A DNA stretch of 64,000 bases from Paracoccus sp. SMMA_5_TC. Its GTDB lineage: Bacteria > Pseudomonadota > Alphaproteobacteria > Rhodobacterales > Rhodobacteraceae. The translations under genes and the position numbers were made by a program. The stretch lies in NCBI RefSeq assembly GCF_009696685.2, contig NZ_CP102355.1, positions 1,785,501 through 1,849,500 on the forward strand. Reading direction: 5' to 3'. Positions 38,902-46,405 of this stretch are shown here, in pieces. Position 1 is the stretch's first letter, and each line of letters begins with the position of its first letter. Under the pieces are notes generated by a model. The model made no database searches and was not told the origin of the DNA. It saw nothing but the letters and a program-made list of their open reading frames with translations.

Positions 38902-39738
38902 ATGTCAAACGGGGCCTGGACAGATGAAGAGAACGACCTGATCGTCGCGGATTACTTCGCGATGCTGGCCGACGACGTCTCTGGTCGCCCCTACAACAAG
39001 GCCGAGCATCGGCGCGGGCTTCTGCCGCTGTTGAATAATCGGTCCGAGGGATCGGTCGAGTTCAAGCACCAGAACATCAGCGCCGTGCTGAAGGGGCTAG
39101 GTGAGGATTGGATCCCGGGATACAAGCCCGCCTTCAATTTCCAGATGACGCTGGTGGATGCCGTGGCGCGCTGGCTGGCGCTAAACCCGGCATGGCTCGG
39201 CCGCCATTCAGATACCAGAGTGACGACCGGCCTCGCGGAGGCGCGGCCGATCTGGATCGGGCCGCCGCCCACGTTGTCGAACCAGCCGCCGCCGCAGGAG
39301 CTGGAGCAGATGCTGCACATCGCCCGCAAATTCGATGTCGCGGCGAGAGACGAGCGAAACCGCGCCCTCGGCCGCGCCGGTGAGGAGCGCGTCTTGGCGC
39401 ATGAGCGTGCAGCCCTGAAATCAGCGGGCCGCGACGATCTTGCGCGCAAGGTCCGGTGGGTTTCGGAGGAGGACGGCGATGGCGCCGGCTACGATATCGC
39501 CAGCTTTGCACCCGACGGCCGTCCGCGCCTGATCGAAGTGAAGACGACGAATGGCTGGGAACGCACCCCTTTCCACATCAGCCGCAACGAACTAGCCGTG
39601 GCCGAGGAACGGCGTTCGGAATGGTCCCTGTTCCGGCTCTGGAACTTCGCGCGCGAACCTAAGGCGTTCGAGCTGCACCCGCCGCTGGACGCGCATGTCT
39701 CGCTGACCGCGACGTCCTTTCAGGCGAGTTTTCATTGA
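38902..39738 (+). CDS. DUF3883 restriction-endonuclease-like protein
   Basis: A 278-residue protein with a C-terminal DUF3883 PD-(D/E)xK nuclease fold: GYDIASF, then RLIEVKTT about 15 residues later, gives the D...ExK catalytic set, followed by WERTPFHISRNELAVAEE. The N-terminal 100 residues (EENDLIVADYFAMLADDV, then YNKAEHRRGLLPLLNNRSEG) look like the module common to DUF3883 and HNH-type defence genes. The likely role is DNA cleavage or sensing in phage defence, but no partner gene identifies a named system. Solitary. Confidence 0.75.
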   Translation: MSNGAWTDEENDLIVADYFAMLADDVSGRPYNKAEHRRGLLPLLNNRSEGSVEFKHQNISAVLKGLGEDWIPGYKPAFNFQMTLVDAVARWLALNPAWLGRHSDTRVTTGLAEARPIWIGPPPTLSNQPPPQELEQMLHIARKFDVAARDERNRALGRAGEERVLAHERAALKSAGRDDLARKVRWVSEEDGDGAGYDIASFAPDGRPRLIEVKTTNGWERTPFHISRNELAVAEERRSEWSLFRLWNFAREPKAFELHPPLDAHVSLTATSFQASFH

Positions 39739-39810
39739 CGGCCGAAGCAGCTCCTTTGCGCCGCTTGATCGCCTTCACAAGATTACAACGCCTTACGGCT
39801 CTATAGATGC

Positions 39811-40815
39811 CTATTCTTGCCGGAAATCTCGGGTAAGCATCTGAGATGCAGTAGAAGCAACGTTGACGTTGGCGCCGGCGATCTGAGCGGCTGCAACTCG
39901 TCCTTGCGCCGCAAACTGTTGGAGACGTTCCCGCAATGCACTTAAATTGGCTGTGTCGATTACTAGCCTGATTGCAGTCCCTCGGAAATCCGAATCGAAT
40001 GTATGCTTCCCTTCGTTGCTTAGCTCAATTCCGGTTCCGCCCGAACATAACAGGAAACTTCCACCGTTCCGGCAGATGCGGCTGGTCATATAGAGGCCGT
40101 AGCCAGAATTGTTCCATTGGTCGTTACCCCGCCCGGCGTGAGGATTCCCGGAGATTCCGGGCATCAAGGCCATCTGAAGGGCTTCCGGTTCCGTCAAGCC
40201 ATCGAAGGCTGGGTTCCCGGTGAGAGCCCTATGGATGCCGATGCCGTCATCGACAATTCCAACTTCCACTTCATGGCGTTGGGGCCAATATTGAGCGCAA
40301 ATGTAAATCTTTTCAGAGCCGCTATGCTCGACGACATTTCGCATGATCTCGCGGATGGAATATGTAAGGGTATCCTGCAATTCTCCCTGCTGATGGCGCG
40401 TAAGTAGCCCAGCAAGCTCGGCGGCTTTCCCCTCAATTACGTCTCCTACTTCCTGAAAGGCGTCGAATGCCTCTTGGCGAATCTCTGCAACATCAAGCTC
40501 GCTGATCGGAACGTACCTAGAACTTCCAGGTGCCTCACCGGGAGCATTCCCATGTTGGAGACCAAAAGATCGGAAGAAGCCGAAATGCGCTGCGTATGAG
40601 TGATTTTCACGATCCCGTGCTCGTCGACGAGCTTCTGGTCGATTGCCTCGGAACTGGCGAAGCAGAGCAGAAAGGAGCAGCATCGAAAACGGAGGGAACC
40701 AACGCTCGCAGCCAAAGTGGAACTCGTATTCGGCTGCGTCTGGAAGATCTCGGAGCATGCAGGCGAACCCCGCGAGGCTAACCGGCGACAAATCGTAGGG
40801 GACGTCCACGCGCAT
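39811..40815 (-). CDS. GHKL (HATPase) ATP-binding protein
   Basis: A 334-residue protein. Its middle has the N-box-like SIREIMRNVVEHSG, a G1 box VDDGIGI and a G2 region GRGNDQWNNSGYGLYMT, the Bergerat ATP fold also found in histidine kinases and anti-sigma factors. There is no HisKA dimerisation domain and no membrane segment, so it is not a standard kinase. The N-terminal 130 residues (beginning MRVDVPYDLSPVSLAGFACM) are of unknown fold. Base composition is visibly lower in GC than the neighbours, a sign of separate arrival. The role is unknown; similar stand-alone ATPases occur in defence islands. Confidence 0.7.
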   Translation of the reverse strand: MRVDVPYDLSPVSLAGFACMLRDLPDAAEYEFHFGCERWFPPFSMLLLSALLRQFRGNRPEARRRARDRENHSYAAHFGFFRSFGLQHGNAPGEAPGSSRYVPISELDVAEIRQEAFDAFQEVGDVIEGKAAELAGLLTRHQQGELQDTLTYSIREIMRNVVEHSGSEKIYICAQYWPQRHEVEVGIVDDGIGIHRALTGNPAFDGLTEPEALQMALMPGISGNPHAGRGNDQWNNSGYGLYMTSRICRNGGSFLLCSGGTGIELSNEGKHTFDSDFRGTAIRLVIDTANLSALRERLQQFAAQGRVAAAQIAGANVNVASTASQMLTRDFRQE

Positions 40816-40962
40816 TCGAAATCAGCTTTCCAATAGCCTAGAAAATATCAGAATTTGGGCATGCCCACGGTCAGGCGCTACCTTTCTCATGAAATACATG
40901 CTTGGACAGCCATGTTCCAGCGCCACTGAGTGCGGGACGGCGTCAAATTCCAGGTCACGTTT

Positions 40963-41352
40963 CTAAGCGCGCCCGAACACCCGACCGGCCTGCTCCTGCC
41001 ATGTCTCCCCCGCCAGAAAGCACAGGTCGTAGAGGCTGACCGCCGACGCCTCGCGGCTGCAGGTCAGGCGCTTCAGCACCTCCGGCGCCAGATAGGCGAG
41101 GCGTAGCTGGCGGCTGACATGGCGTTCGGCCAGACCGACGGCCTCGGCCAGTTCCTGGATCGTGGCGAACTCGCCTGCCTCCATGCGCCGCCGCCAGCCC
41201 CATGCCCGGCCGATGGCGCGCAGGATGTGCGGGTCCTGCGTCTGATCCTCGCTCGGGCTGTAGTCAGCGGGCGGCATGATCTTGGGTCGCCCGTTCTTCT
41301 TGCGCAGCTTTAGGGGGATCAGCACGCGGATCGTGTCATTGCCTCGGGTCAT
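40963..41352 (-). CDS. ParB/KorB-like HTH protein of the recombinase operon
   Basis: A 129-residue protein whose central part, IQELAEAVGLAERHVSRQLR, is a ParB-type helix-turn-helix, followed by LAPEVLKRL typical of that group. It is last in the small protein / DUF2924 / recombinase series and overlaps the recombinase stop by an ATGA. A DNA-binding accessory role in integration or excision is inferred. Confidence 0.75.
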   Translation of the reverse strand: MTRGNDTIRVLIPLKLRKKNGRPKIMPPADYSPSEDQTQDPHILRAIGRAWGWRRRMEAGEFATIQELAEAVGLAERHVSRQLRLAYLAPEVLKRLTCSREASAVSLYDLCFLAGETWQEQAGRVFGRA

Positions 41353-42680
41353 TCGGCGGCCTCCATATCGCGTGGGGCGATCATCTCGCGGATGACGCCC
41401 GCGACGCCTTCGCGCCGGATGTCGACCTCGAGCCCGGCGGCGGTGACGGTGACGCGCCGGACCAGAAGCTGGATGATCCGCGCCTGCTCGAGCGGGAACA
41501 GCTGCGCCCAGAGCGTGTCGAAATCATGCAGCGCCGCGATTGCCTCGGCCTCGGACACCTGATCGCGCTTCAGCGCCGCCAGCACCTGCGTGACCACCTC
41601 GGGCGTCTGCAGAATGCGCCGGACTTCGGTGACGATGGCGTCCTCGACCATGCCCGCAGGCAGGCGGACCGGTGCTTGATCGCCGCCGCTGTCGTCCTCC
41701 GTGGTGCGGTTCTTGATCACGTCCATCGAGACGTAATAGCGGTAGAGCTTGCCGCGCTTCTTTGTCGCGGTCGGGGTCATGGCCGCGCCGGTATCGGTGA
41801 AGATCAGCCCCTTCAGCGGCGCGGGCGTCTGCATGCGGCTGTTGCTGGACCGGGCGTGGCGGTTGCCCTGCAGGATGGCGTCGACCTGATCCCAGACCTT
41901 GTCGGTGACGACGGCCTCGTGCTCGCCCGGATAGGCCTTGCCCTTGTGGACGGCCTCGCCGCGATAGACGCGATTGCGGAGCACCCGATAAAGGTAGCCC
42001 TTGTCGATCAGCGTGCCCTGCTTGCTGCGAAACCCTTCGCGCCGCAGTTCCTTCGCCAGCATCGTGGCCGAGCCGAGTTCGACGAACCGCTCGAAGATCC
42101 GGCGCACCGAGGCGGCCTCGTCCTCGTTGATCACCAGCTTGCGGTCCTGCACATCGTAGCCGAGCGGCACATAGCCCCCCATCCAGATCCCTCGCTTGCG
42201 CGAGGCGGCAACCTTGTCACGGATGCGTTCGCCGATGACCTCGCGTTCGAACTGGGCGAAGCTGAGAAGGATGTTCAACGTCAGCCGCCCCATCGACGTG
42301 GTCGTGTTGAAGGACTGCGTGACCGAAACGAAGGTGACCCCGTTGCGGTCGAAGACCTCGACCAGCTTCGAGAAATCCATCAGGGCGCGGCTGAGCCGGT
42401 CGATCTTGTAGACCACGACCACGTCGATCAGCCCGTCGTCGATGTCGGCCAGCAGCTGCTTCAGCCCCGGCCGGTCCAGATTGCCGCCCGAGAAGCCGCC
42501 GTCGTCGTAGCGGTCGCGAGTGGCGACCCATCCTTCGGATTTCTGGCTGGCGATATAGGCCTCGCAGGCTTCCCGCTGGGCGTCGAGGCTGTTGAATTCC
42601 ATGTCGAGCCCTTCCTCGCTCGACTTGCGGGTGTAGATGGCGCAGCGCAGGCGGCGGCCGGGGCGTGTGTTCATGTCCAT
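41349..42680 (-). CDS. Large serine recombinase (prophage integrase)
   Basis: A 443-residue serine recombinase. The catalytic domain has the nucleophile Ser in AIYTRKSSEEG and the conserved SLDAQREACEAYI and YKIDRLSRALMDF; a recombinase domain (EDEAASVRRIFERFVELG) and a coiled-coil-like C-terminus follow. The usual zinc-ribbon cysteines are absent: the site reads LIFTDTGAAMTPTATKKRGK. The ATG at 42680 is used because the longer frame runs into DUF2924. It is the only integrase-like gene in the accessory region, so it probably moves the prophage. Confidence 0.9.
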   Translation of the reverse strand: MDMNTRPGRRLRCAIYTRKSSEEGLDMEFNSLDAQREACEAYIASQKSEGWVATRDRYDDGGFSGGNLDRPGLKQLLADIDDGLIDVVVVYKIDRLSRALMDFSKLVEVFDRNGVTFVSVTQSFNTTTSMGRLTLNILLSFAQFEREVIGERIRDKVAASRKRGIWMGGYVPLGYDVQDRKLVINEDEAASVRRIFERFVELGSATMLAKELRREGFRSKQGTLIDKGYLYRVLRNRVYRGEAVHKGKAYPGEHEAVVTDKVWDQVDAILQGNRHARSSNSRMQTPAPLKGLIFTDTGAAMTPTATKKRGKLYRYYVSMDVIKNRTTEDDSGGDQAPVRLPAGMVEDAIVTEVRRILQTPEVVTQVLAALKRDQVSEAEAIAALHDFDTLWAQLFPLEQARIIQLLVRRVTVTAAGLEVDIRREGVAGVIREMIAPRDMEAAE

Positions 42681-42682
42681 GG

Positions 42683-43180
42683 TCAAACCTCCCGCGGTCG
42701 GACCTGCAGCCCGAAGAAGCGATAGCCGTTCCAGCGCACGCCGGTGATTTCCCGCGCGATGCCGGAGAGCGATTTGTATTTGCGGCCCTGCCACTCAAAA
42801 CCGTCCTTCAGCACGGTGATGGTGTGCTCGACCCCGTTCCATTCCCGGATCAGCCGCGTGCCAGCCACCGGATTGCGGGGATCCGCGATCTGGTTCTTGC
42901 GGCGGGAGACGCCCTCGACCTCGTCGGCAAGCAGGTCCAGCATGCGGCGGGTCTCGTGGTCGGGCCCGCCATAGGTCAGTTCCTGCAGGCGATAGGCGAT
43001 GCGGGCCTCAAGAAAGGCGCGGCTGTTGTTCGGTGCGGCGCTGCCGAGGAGCCGTTCCCATTCAGCCTTCAGCCCTTTCACCGACATGGCCTTGAGCGCG
43101 GCGATGCGCGACAGGACGCTTTGGTCCAGGCGCGCGTCCTGCCCGGGCTTGGGCGGCGATATCTTACTGTGATGCTTCAT
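42683..43180 (-). CDS. DUF2924 protein
   Basis: A 165-residue DUF2924 member: the helical AALKAMSVKGLKAEWERLLG, the GTRLIREWNGVEHTITVLKD beta segment and the C-terminal SLSGIAREITGVRWNGYRFFG are the family features. The ATG at 43180 has a very good GGAGGAATT leader. DUF2924 genes almost always precede this kind of recombinase in alphaproteobacteria, and a recombination accessory role is suspected but not shown. Confidence 0.88.
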   Translation of the reverse strand: MKHHSKISPPKPGQDARLDQSVLSRIAALKAMSVKGLKAEWERLLGSAAPNNSRAFLEARIAYRLQELTYGGPDHETRRMLDLLADEVEGVSRRKNQIADPRNPVAGTRLIREWNGVEHTITVLKDGFEWQGRKYKSLSGIAREITGVRWNGYRFFGLQVRPREV

Positions 43181-43412
43181 CAATTCCTCCGATGCGGATG
43201 CGTTTCCTGCGACGACCACCGCTCTTTCGGGGCGGGTAGTCCACGGAACTGTCTCCGTCGGCGGGCGATAAAGAACTGGACTTCCCGGCAGTCAGGCGAA
43301 CGACGCCTGCGGCGAGGATGCGACCCAACTCGGCAAGCCGGGCATCAGGGGACATCCGTTCAGGGCATAGAGGATTGGGCCCGGAAACCGGGTCTTCGGA
43401 GGGAATGGACAT
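43164..43412 (-). CDS. Small basic protein leading the recombinase operon
   Basis: An 82-residue protein with a short helical segment (MSPDARLAELGRILAAGVVRL) and a basic C-terminus (GGRRRKRIRIG). It overlaps the DUF2924 start by 17 bases, and an inverted repeat lies immediately upstream of its start. I do not recognise a named family; it is a usual member of this recombinase module. Confidence 0.7.
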   Translation of the reverse strand: MSIPSEDPVSGPNPLCPERMSPDARLAELGRILAAGVVRLTAGKSSSLSPADGDSSVDYPPRKSGGRRRKRIRIGGIDEASQ

Positions 43413-43419
43413 GGCGGGT

Positions 43420-43457
43420 TTTCGCGACTGTTGTGATAGGCGAAATGTGTCGCGAAA
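43420..43457. promoter_or_regulatory. Inverted repeat before the recombinase operon
   Basis: TTTCGCGAC (43420-43428) and GTCGCGAAA (43449-43457) are perfect 9-bp inverted arms 20 bases apart, directly upstream of the small-protein start at 43412. It could be an operator for the operon or part of the phage attachment site, which in serine-recombinase elements usually lies next to the recombinase operon. Confidence 0.5.
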
Positions 43458-43578
43458 TCAGGAAAATATCAAGTAAATCAGCTTATTACGGACTTATGCG
43501 GTCGCTGCGCGCCGTGGCGAAAATCTGCGTAGCTGATATGTCCCTGCGCTCTCCTCTCGGTCGGACGGCCGTGGCGAA

Positions 43579-44511
43579 TCAACTCGTCCACCCGTCCATG
43601 AACTTGTCGTAGCTGTCGAGGATCGGCTCCTCCTCGAAGTCCCGACCATAGACGGCGTCGTCGAACTGCAAGATGGTCAGGGACAAGTCCAGAAACTCGG
43701 ACACCAATGCCAGTTCCCGCACTGGCTCGGACCCGCGACTGAAGTTCCAGACGCCAGCCGGTCGCTGGACCGGCCGGTCCGAGACAAATCCCCTCTCGTC
43801 GGCGCCGAGGGCAGCCAGCGCATCGTCAGGGATCTGCATGCCCGATCGCACGAAGATCCCGCTCTTGAGAGCAGACTTGCTGGCACGCCCCCACCTTGCG
43901 AAACCGTCACGCGCGACGATCATGACGGCCCGCCGGTCCGTGAAATCGATCCACTTCCGGCAGGCGGCCACCAGCGAAACGCCATAGCGATCAGTGATGT
44001 GGTTCAGAAGGTCGACGGTCATTTCTTCGCCGTTCACCTGCTCACGGTAGTCATCGAGCGGCATCAGCAGGTAGGAGGCGAAAGTGTCCGCCTCTTCCTC
44101 GCGTTGTCGTTCTGCCTCCTGCCAGGCATTCGGCAGCAGCGGTTTGCATTGAAAATCGCAATCGCGCTGGAGGGTTCCGCTCTTGTAATCCCGATCGGAC
44201 AGGATGGGGCGATGAAGTTGGTAGTGACCGAACTCATGCGCGATGGTGAAGCGAACGCGGCCGCGATACCGGGGGTCGTCGTTATAGACGATGTGCCATT
44301 CCGGGCGCTTTCGGTGCGGCCGGAGCATTCCCTCGAAACCCGGGAGCTCGCCACCCACGATTTTCCCGATCGGGTCCGCGTTGTTGCGGGAGACTTCTCG
44401 CGCCAGGGCTTCGACGTCGACCGGAAAGCGGTCTTCGCCCAGAACATGCCGGAGCATGATCGAGAGCCGGTTTGCCTCTTGCTGGGGAGATTTCTGCTTT
44501 CCGCTCGTCAT
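43579..44511 (-). CDS. ImmA/IrrE-family zinc metallopeptidase
   Basis: A 310-residue protein. The zinc motif HEFGH (about residues 92-96, in FTIAHEFGHYQLH) and the downstream glutamate helix EEEADTFASYLLMP are the family site. ImmA-type proteases cleave their cognate repressor when activated. The ATG at 44511 overlaps the repressor stop (TGATG). The C-terminal 130 residues are outside the known domain and may be the sensor. It pairs with the XRE gene upstream and sits in a phage-like control locus. Confidence 0.88.
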   Translation of the reverse strand: MTSGKQKSPQQEANRLSIMLRHVLGEDRFPVDVEALAREVSRNNADPIGKIVGGELPGFEGMLRPHRKRPEWHIVYNDDPRYRGRVRFTIAHEFGHYQLHRPILSDRDYKSGTLQRDCDFQCKPLLPNAWQEAERQREEEADTFASYLLMPLDDYREQVNGEEMTVDLLNHITDRYGVSLVAACRKWIDFTDRRAVMIVARDGFARWGRASKSALKSGIFVRSGMQIPDDALAALGADERGFVSDRPVQRPAGVWNFSRGSEPVRELALVSEFLDLSLTILQFDDAVYGRDFEEEPILDSYDKFMDGWTS

Positions 44512-44831
44512 CAATCGTCGTCCAAAGCATCCAGGATGCGTCGCAGGCGTTCTTTCTCCGGCGCCGCCATCTTCTTGTATTTTCTGAAGAAAGCTATGTC
44601 CTCGGCGTTTTCCTCTTCTTTTTCACCGTCACCGGCCAATAAGTACTCGACTGTGGTGTCGAGCGCGGTGGCGATCATGGCCAGCTTCTCGGCCGAGGGA
44701 CGAACGACTTCCTTGTTCTCTATTTCCCACATGTAGCTCTTGCTGGAGCCGACCCGCTCGGCGAGTCCCTCCAGGGTCAATCCGCGCTTTCGCCTCTGCT
44801 CGCGAACGCGCTCCCCTAGTGGTGTTGGCAC
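44511..44831 (-). CDS. XRE-family repressor
   Basis: A 106-residue repressor with an N-terminal helix-turn-helix (GLTLEGLAERVGSSKSYMWE) and a C-terminal helical dimerisation part rich in charged residues. The GTG start has an AAGGG leader. It is divergent from the DUF2188 gene, and the gap holds two GTTCG-N6-CGAAC palindromes. With the metallopeptidase it forms a repressor/protease switch like ImmR/ImmA of ICEBs1 and many lysogenic phages. Confidence 0.88.
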   Translation of the reverse strand: MPTPLGERVREQRRKRGLTLEGLAERVGSSKSYMWEIENKEVVRPSAEKLAMIATALDTTVEYLLAGDGEKEEENAEDIAFFRKYKKMAAPEKERLRRILDALDDD

Positions 44832-44853
44832 GGCAATACCCTTTTCGTTGGTG

Positions 44854-44869
44854 GTTCGTTTTTACGAAC
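44854..44869. promoter_or_regulatory. Operator 1 of the XRE repressor
   Basis: GTTCGTTTTTACGAAC is a perfect 6-bp inverted repeat in the GTTCG-N6-CGAAC format, 23 bases before the repressor start and just upstream of the rightward -35 box. Binding here would mainly affect the repressor's own transcription. Confidence 0.7.
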
Positions 44870-44878
44870 TTCTAGTCC

Positions 44879-44908
44879 TTGACACGCCATACGCGCAATC
44901 CCTATCTT
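44879..44908 (+). promoter_or_regulatory. Rightward sigma70 promoter
   Basis: A consensus -35 TTGACA (44879-44884) and -10 TATCTT (44903-44908) are separated by 18 bases. It lies between the two repressor operators and points to DUF2188 and the following unknown genes. Confidence 0.65.
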
Positions 44909-44916
44909 CTGCGCAG

Positions 44917-44932
44917 GTTCGCTACAACGAAC
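44917..44932. promoter_or_regulatory. Operator 2 of the XRE repressor
   Basis: GTTCGCTACAACGAAC repeats the GTTCG-N6-CGAAC format of operator 1, 63 bases away. It lies at the expected transcription start of the rightward promoter, so repressor binding would block it. Same length and same half sites as operator 1. Confidence 0.7.
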
Positions 44933-44967
44933 TTTGATTCCCGTTGAAACAAGACCTGGAGGCCAGA

Positions 44968-45207
44968 ATGGCTGTTGGAAAGAACCCGGGCACGCATCAC
45001 GTCGTGCCGAATGCAGAAGGCGGCTGGGATGTCCGCCGCGGTGGTGCGGCGCGCTCGAGCGGGCACTTTGATACCAAGCAGGACGCCGTCCAGCGTGCGC
45101 GCGAAATCAGCCGCAATGCGGATACCGAACTGAAGATCCACAATCGTGACGGACGGATTGCGCAGTCGGATTCGCACGGCAACGACCCCCGCAACATCAA
45201 GGGCTGA
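44968..45207 (+). CDS. DUF2188 protein
   Basis: A 79-residue protein of the DUF2188 family, recognised from HHVVPNAEGGWDVRRGGAAR and the C-terminal DGRIAQSDSHGNDP. Family function is unknown; the fold is a small beta-rich one. The ATG at 44968 has a GGAGG-like leader. It is the first gene under the rightward promoter; the next gene begins 14 bases on with its ribosome-binding site over this stop. Confidence 0.85.
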   Translation: MAVGKNPGTHHVVPNAEGGWDVRRGGAARSSGHFDTKQDAVQRAREISRNADTELKIHNRDGRIAQSDSHGNDPRNIKG

Positions 45208-45220
45208 GGAGATGTAAGAC

Positions 45221-46405
45221 ATGGCGTCGGTGACCAACTTCATCCGCAATACCCCGCTCGCGTCGCTGCGCGACTATTTCACTGCGACCGGGATCGAGTT
45301 TCCGACGCCCGTCAACTGGGATGCGCCTGAGCCGGAGGTCGTTCGGCCGCTGCTTCAGGCGGTCGATCAGATGGACGACGAAGCGCGCGGCCGCGTCATC
45401 AACGATGGTGAGCGCGTAGGCGCCATGGCAGATGTCGCGGGTCAGACGGCGCTCTACAGTGTTGTCGATGACCGGGAGGTCCTCGACGAGCTCGAAAATG
45501 GCCATGCCCGCGCCATGTGGCTGTTCATCAACGATCTGAACCGGTTTCGCCATGCGGAAGAGGTCCGTTTCACCGATGAGCGCCGCCGCGGGCGGAGCTG
45601 GGACGGCTTCATCTGCGAAGCGAACCTGAACCTCCGCCGCGACGAGCTCGCGCTCAACGCGTTCAAGGCGGCCCTGTGCCAGAGGTTTGCATCGCGGAAT
45701 GTTCATGTCGACATTTTCGAGCGCGTCCGTCCGACCTTCGAAGGTGAGGACTGCGATCTGATCCAGATCACGGTTTACCGCGAGGGCCTGCCAGACGATC
45801 AGTTCGCTTTCGACGAGGGCGAATTGGTGCGCCGCGCTTATCGGCCCGTCTTCGAGGCCGCGATGACCTATGAGCCCGCCTCCGGGGTCATCGAAGTCGT
45901 TGCCAATGATCGGGAGAGCCGCGCGGAGATGGCGCAGTATCTGGCCCGCGACCTGCTCGGCGTGGAATTCCGGGACGAGAAGGTGCCCATGCGGCGCTAT
46001 GATCTCGCGGTGCTGCTTGCGCCCCATGTGTTCCCGACTGACATCGAGGACGGGATCGAGCGGGTGGAAGTCCGGCAGCTCAGGCTCATGCCGATCGATG
46101 CCGTGGGTGAGCGCGTGACCTTGGAGGCGATGAGCAAGGCGGAACGCGACATCTGGGCAATGGCGGAGGCTCGTCTTGGCCCCGACAACCCCCTCACCGG
46201 CGGCTGGGTGGCGACGCAGGCGAAGCTCGTGATCAAGTTCCAGCCCAAGCCCGGGGCTCGGCGTGGTCGCACGCTGCCACTCACCATCACCATGCCGCAT
46301 GGCTGCAATCTCAAGGATCAGACGGAAGAGGAGCAGCTGATCGGCGAGAAGTATCTGCGCCGGTGGGGAGTTGTGGTCGATGACCCGATCCTCATCGACG
46401 ATTGA
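45221..46405 (+). CDS. Unrecognised 394-residue protein of the repressor-controlled cassette
   Basis: I do not recognise this family. The protein is acidic, mixed alpha/beta and soluble, with no signal peptide or membrane segment. Residues about 60-130 have a regular helical look (DDREVLDELENGHARAMWLF); the middle has FAFDEGELVRRAYRPVFEAA; the C-terminal third is beta-rich with KLVIKFQPKPGARRGRTLPL. No catalytic motif stands out. GAGGAGATG precedes the ATG. It overlaps the next gene by 26 bases, so the two are translationally coupled and probably act together. Confidence 0.75.
   Translation: MASVTNFIRNTPLASLRDYFTATGIEFPTPVNWDAPEPEVVRPLLQAVDQMDDEARGRVINDGERVGAMADVAGQTALYSVVDDREVLDELENGHARAMWLFINDLNRFRHAEEVRFTDERRRGRSWDGFICEANLNLRRDELALNAFKAALCQRFASRNVHVDIFERVRPTFEGEDCDLIQITVYREGLPDDQFAFDEGELVRRAYRPVFEAAMTYEPASGVIEVVANDRESRAEMAQYLARDLLGVEFRDEKVPMRRYDLAVLLAPHVFPTDIEDGIERVEVRQLRLMPIDAVGERVTLEAMSKAERDIWAMAEARLGPDNPLTGGWVATQAKLVIKFQPKPGARRGRTLPLTITMPHGCNLKDQTEEEQLIGEKYLRRWGVVVDDPILIDD

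Noticed and set aside
43579..44831. Toxin-antitoxin pair reading of the XRE/metallopeptidase genes
   Set aside because: The zinc protease motif HEFGH with a divergent promoter and two operators fits the ImmR/ImmA switch better than a COG2856-type toxin-antitoxin, though the latter is not fully excluded.
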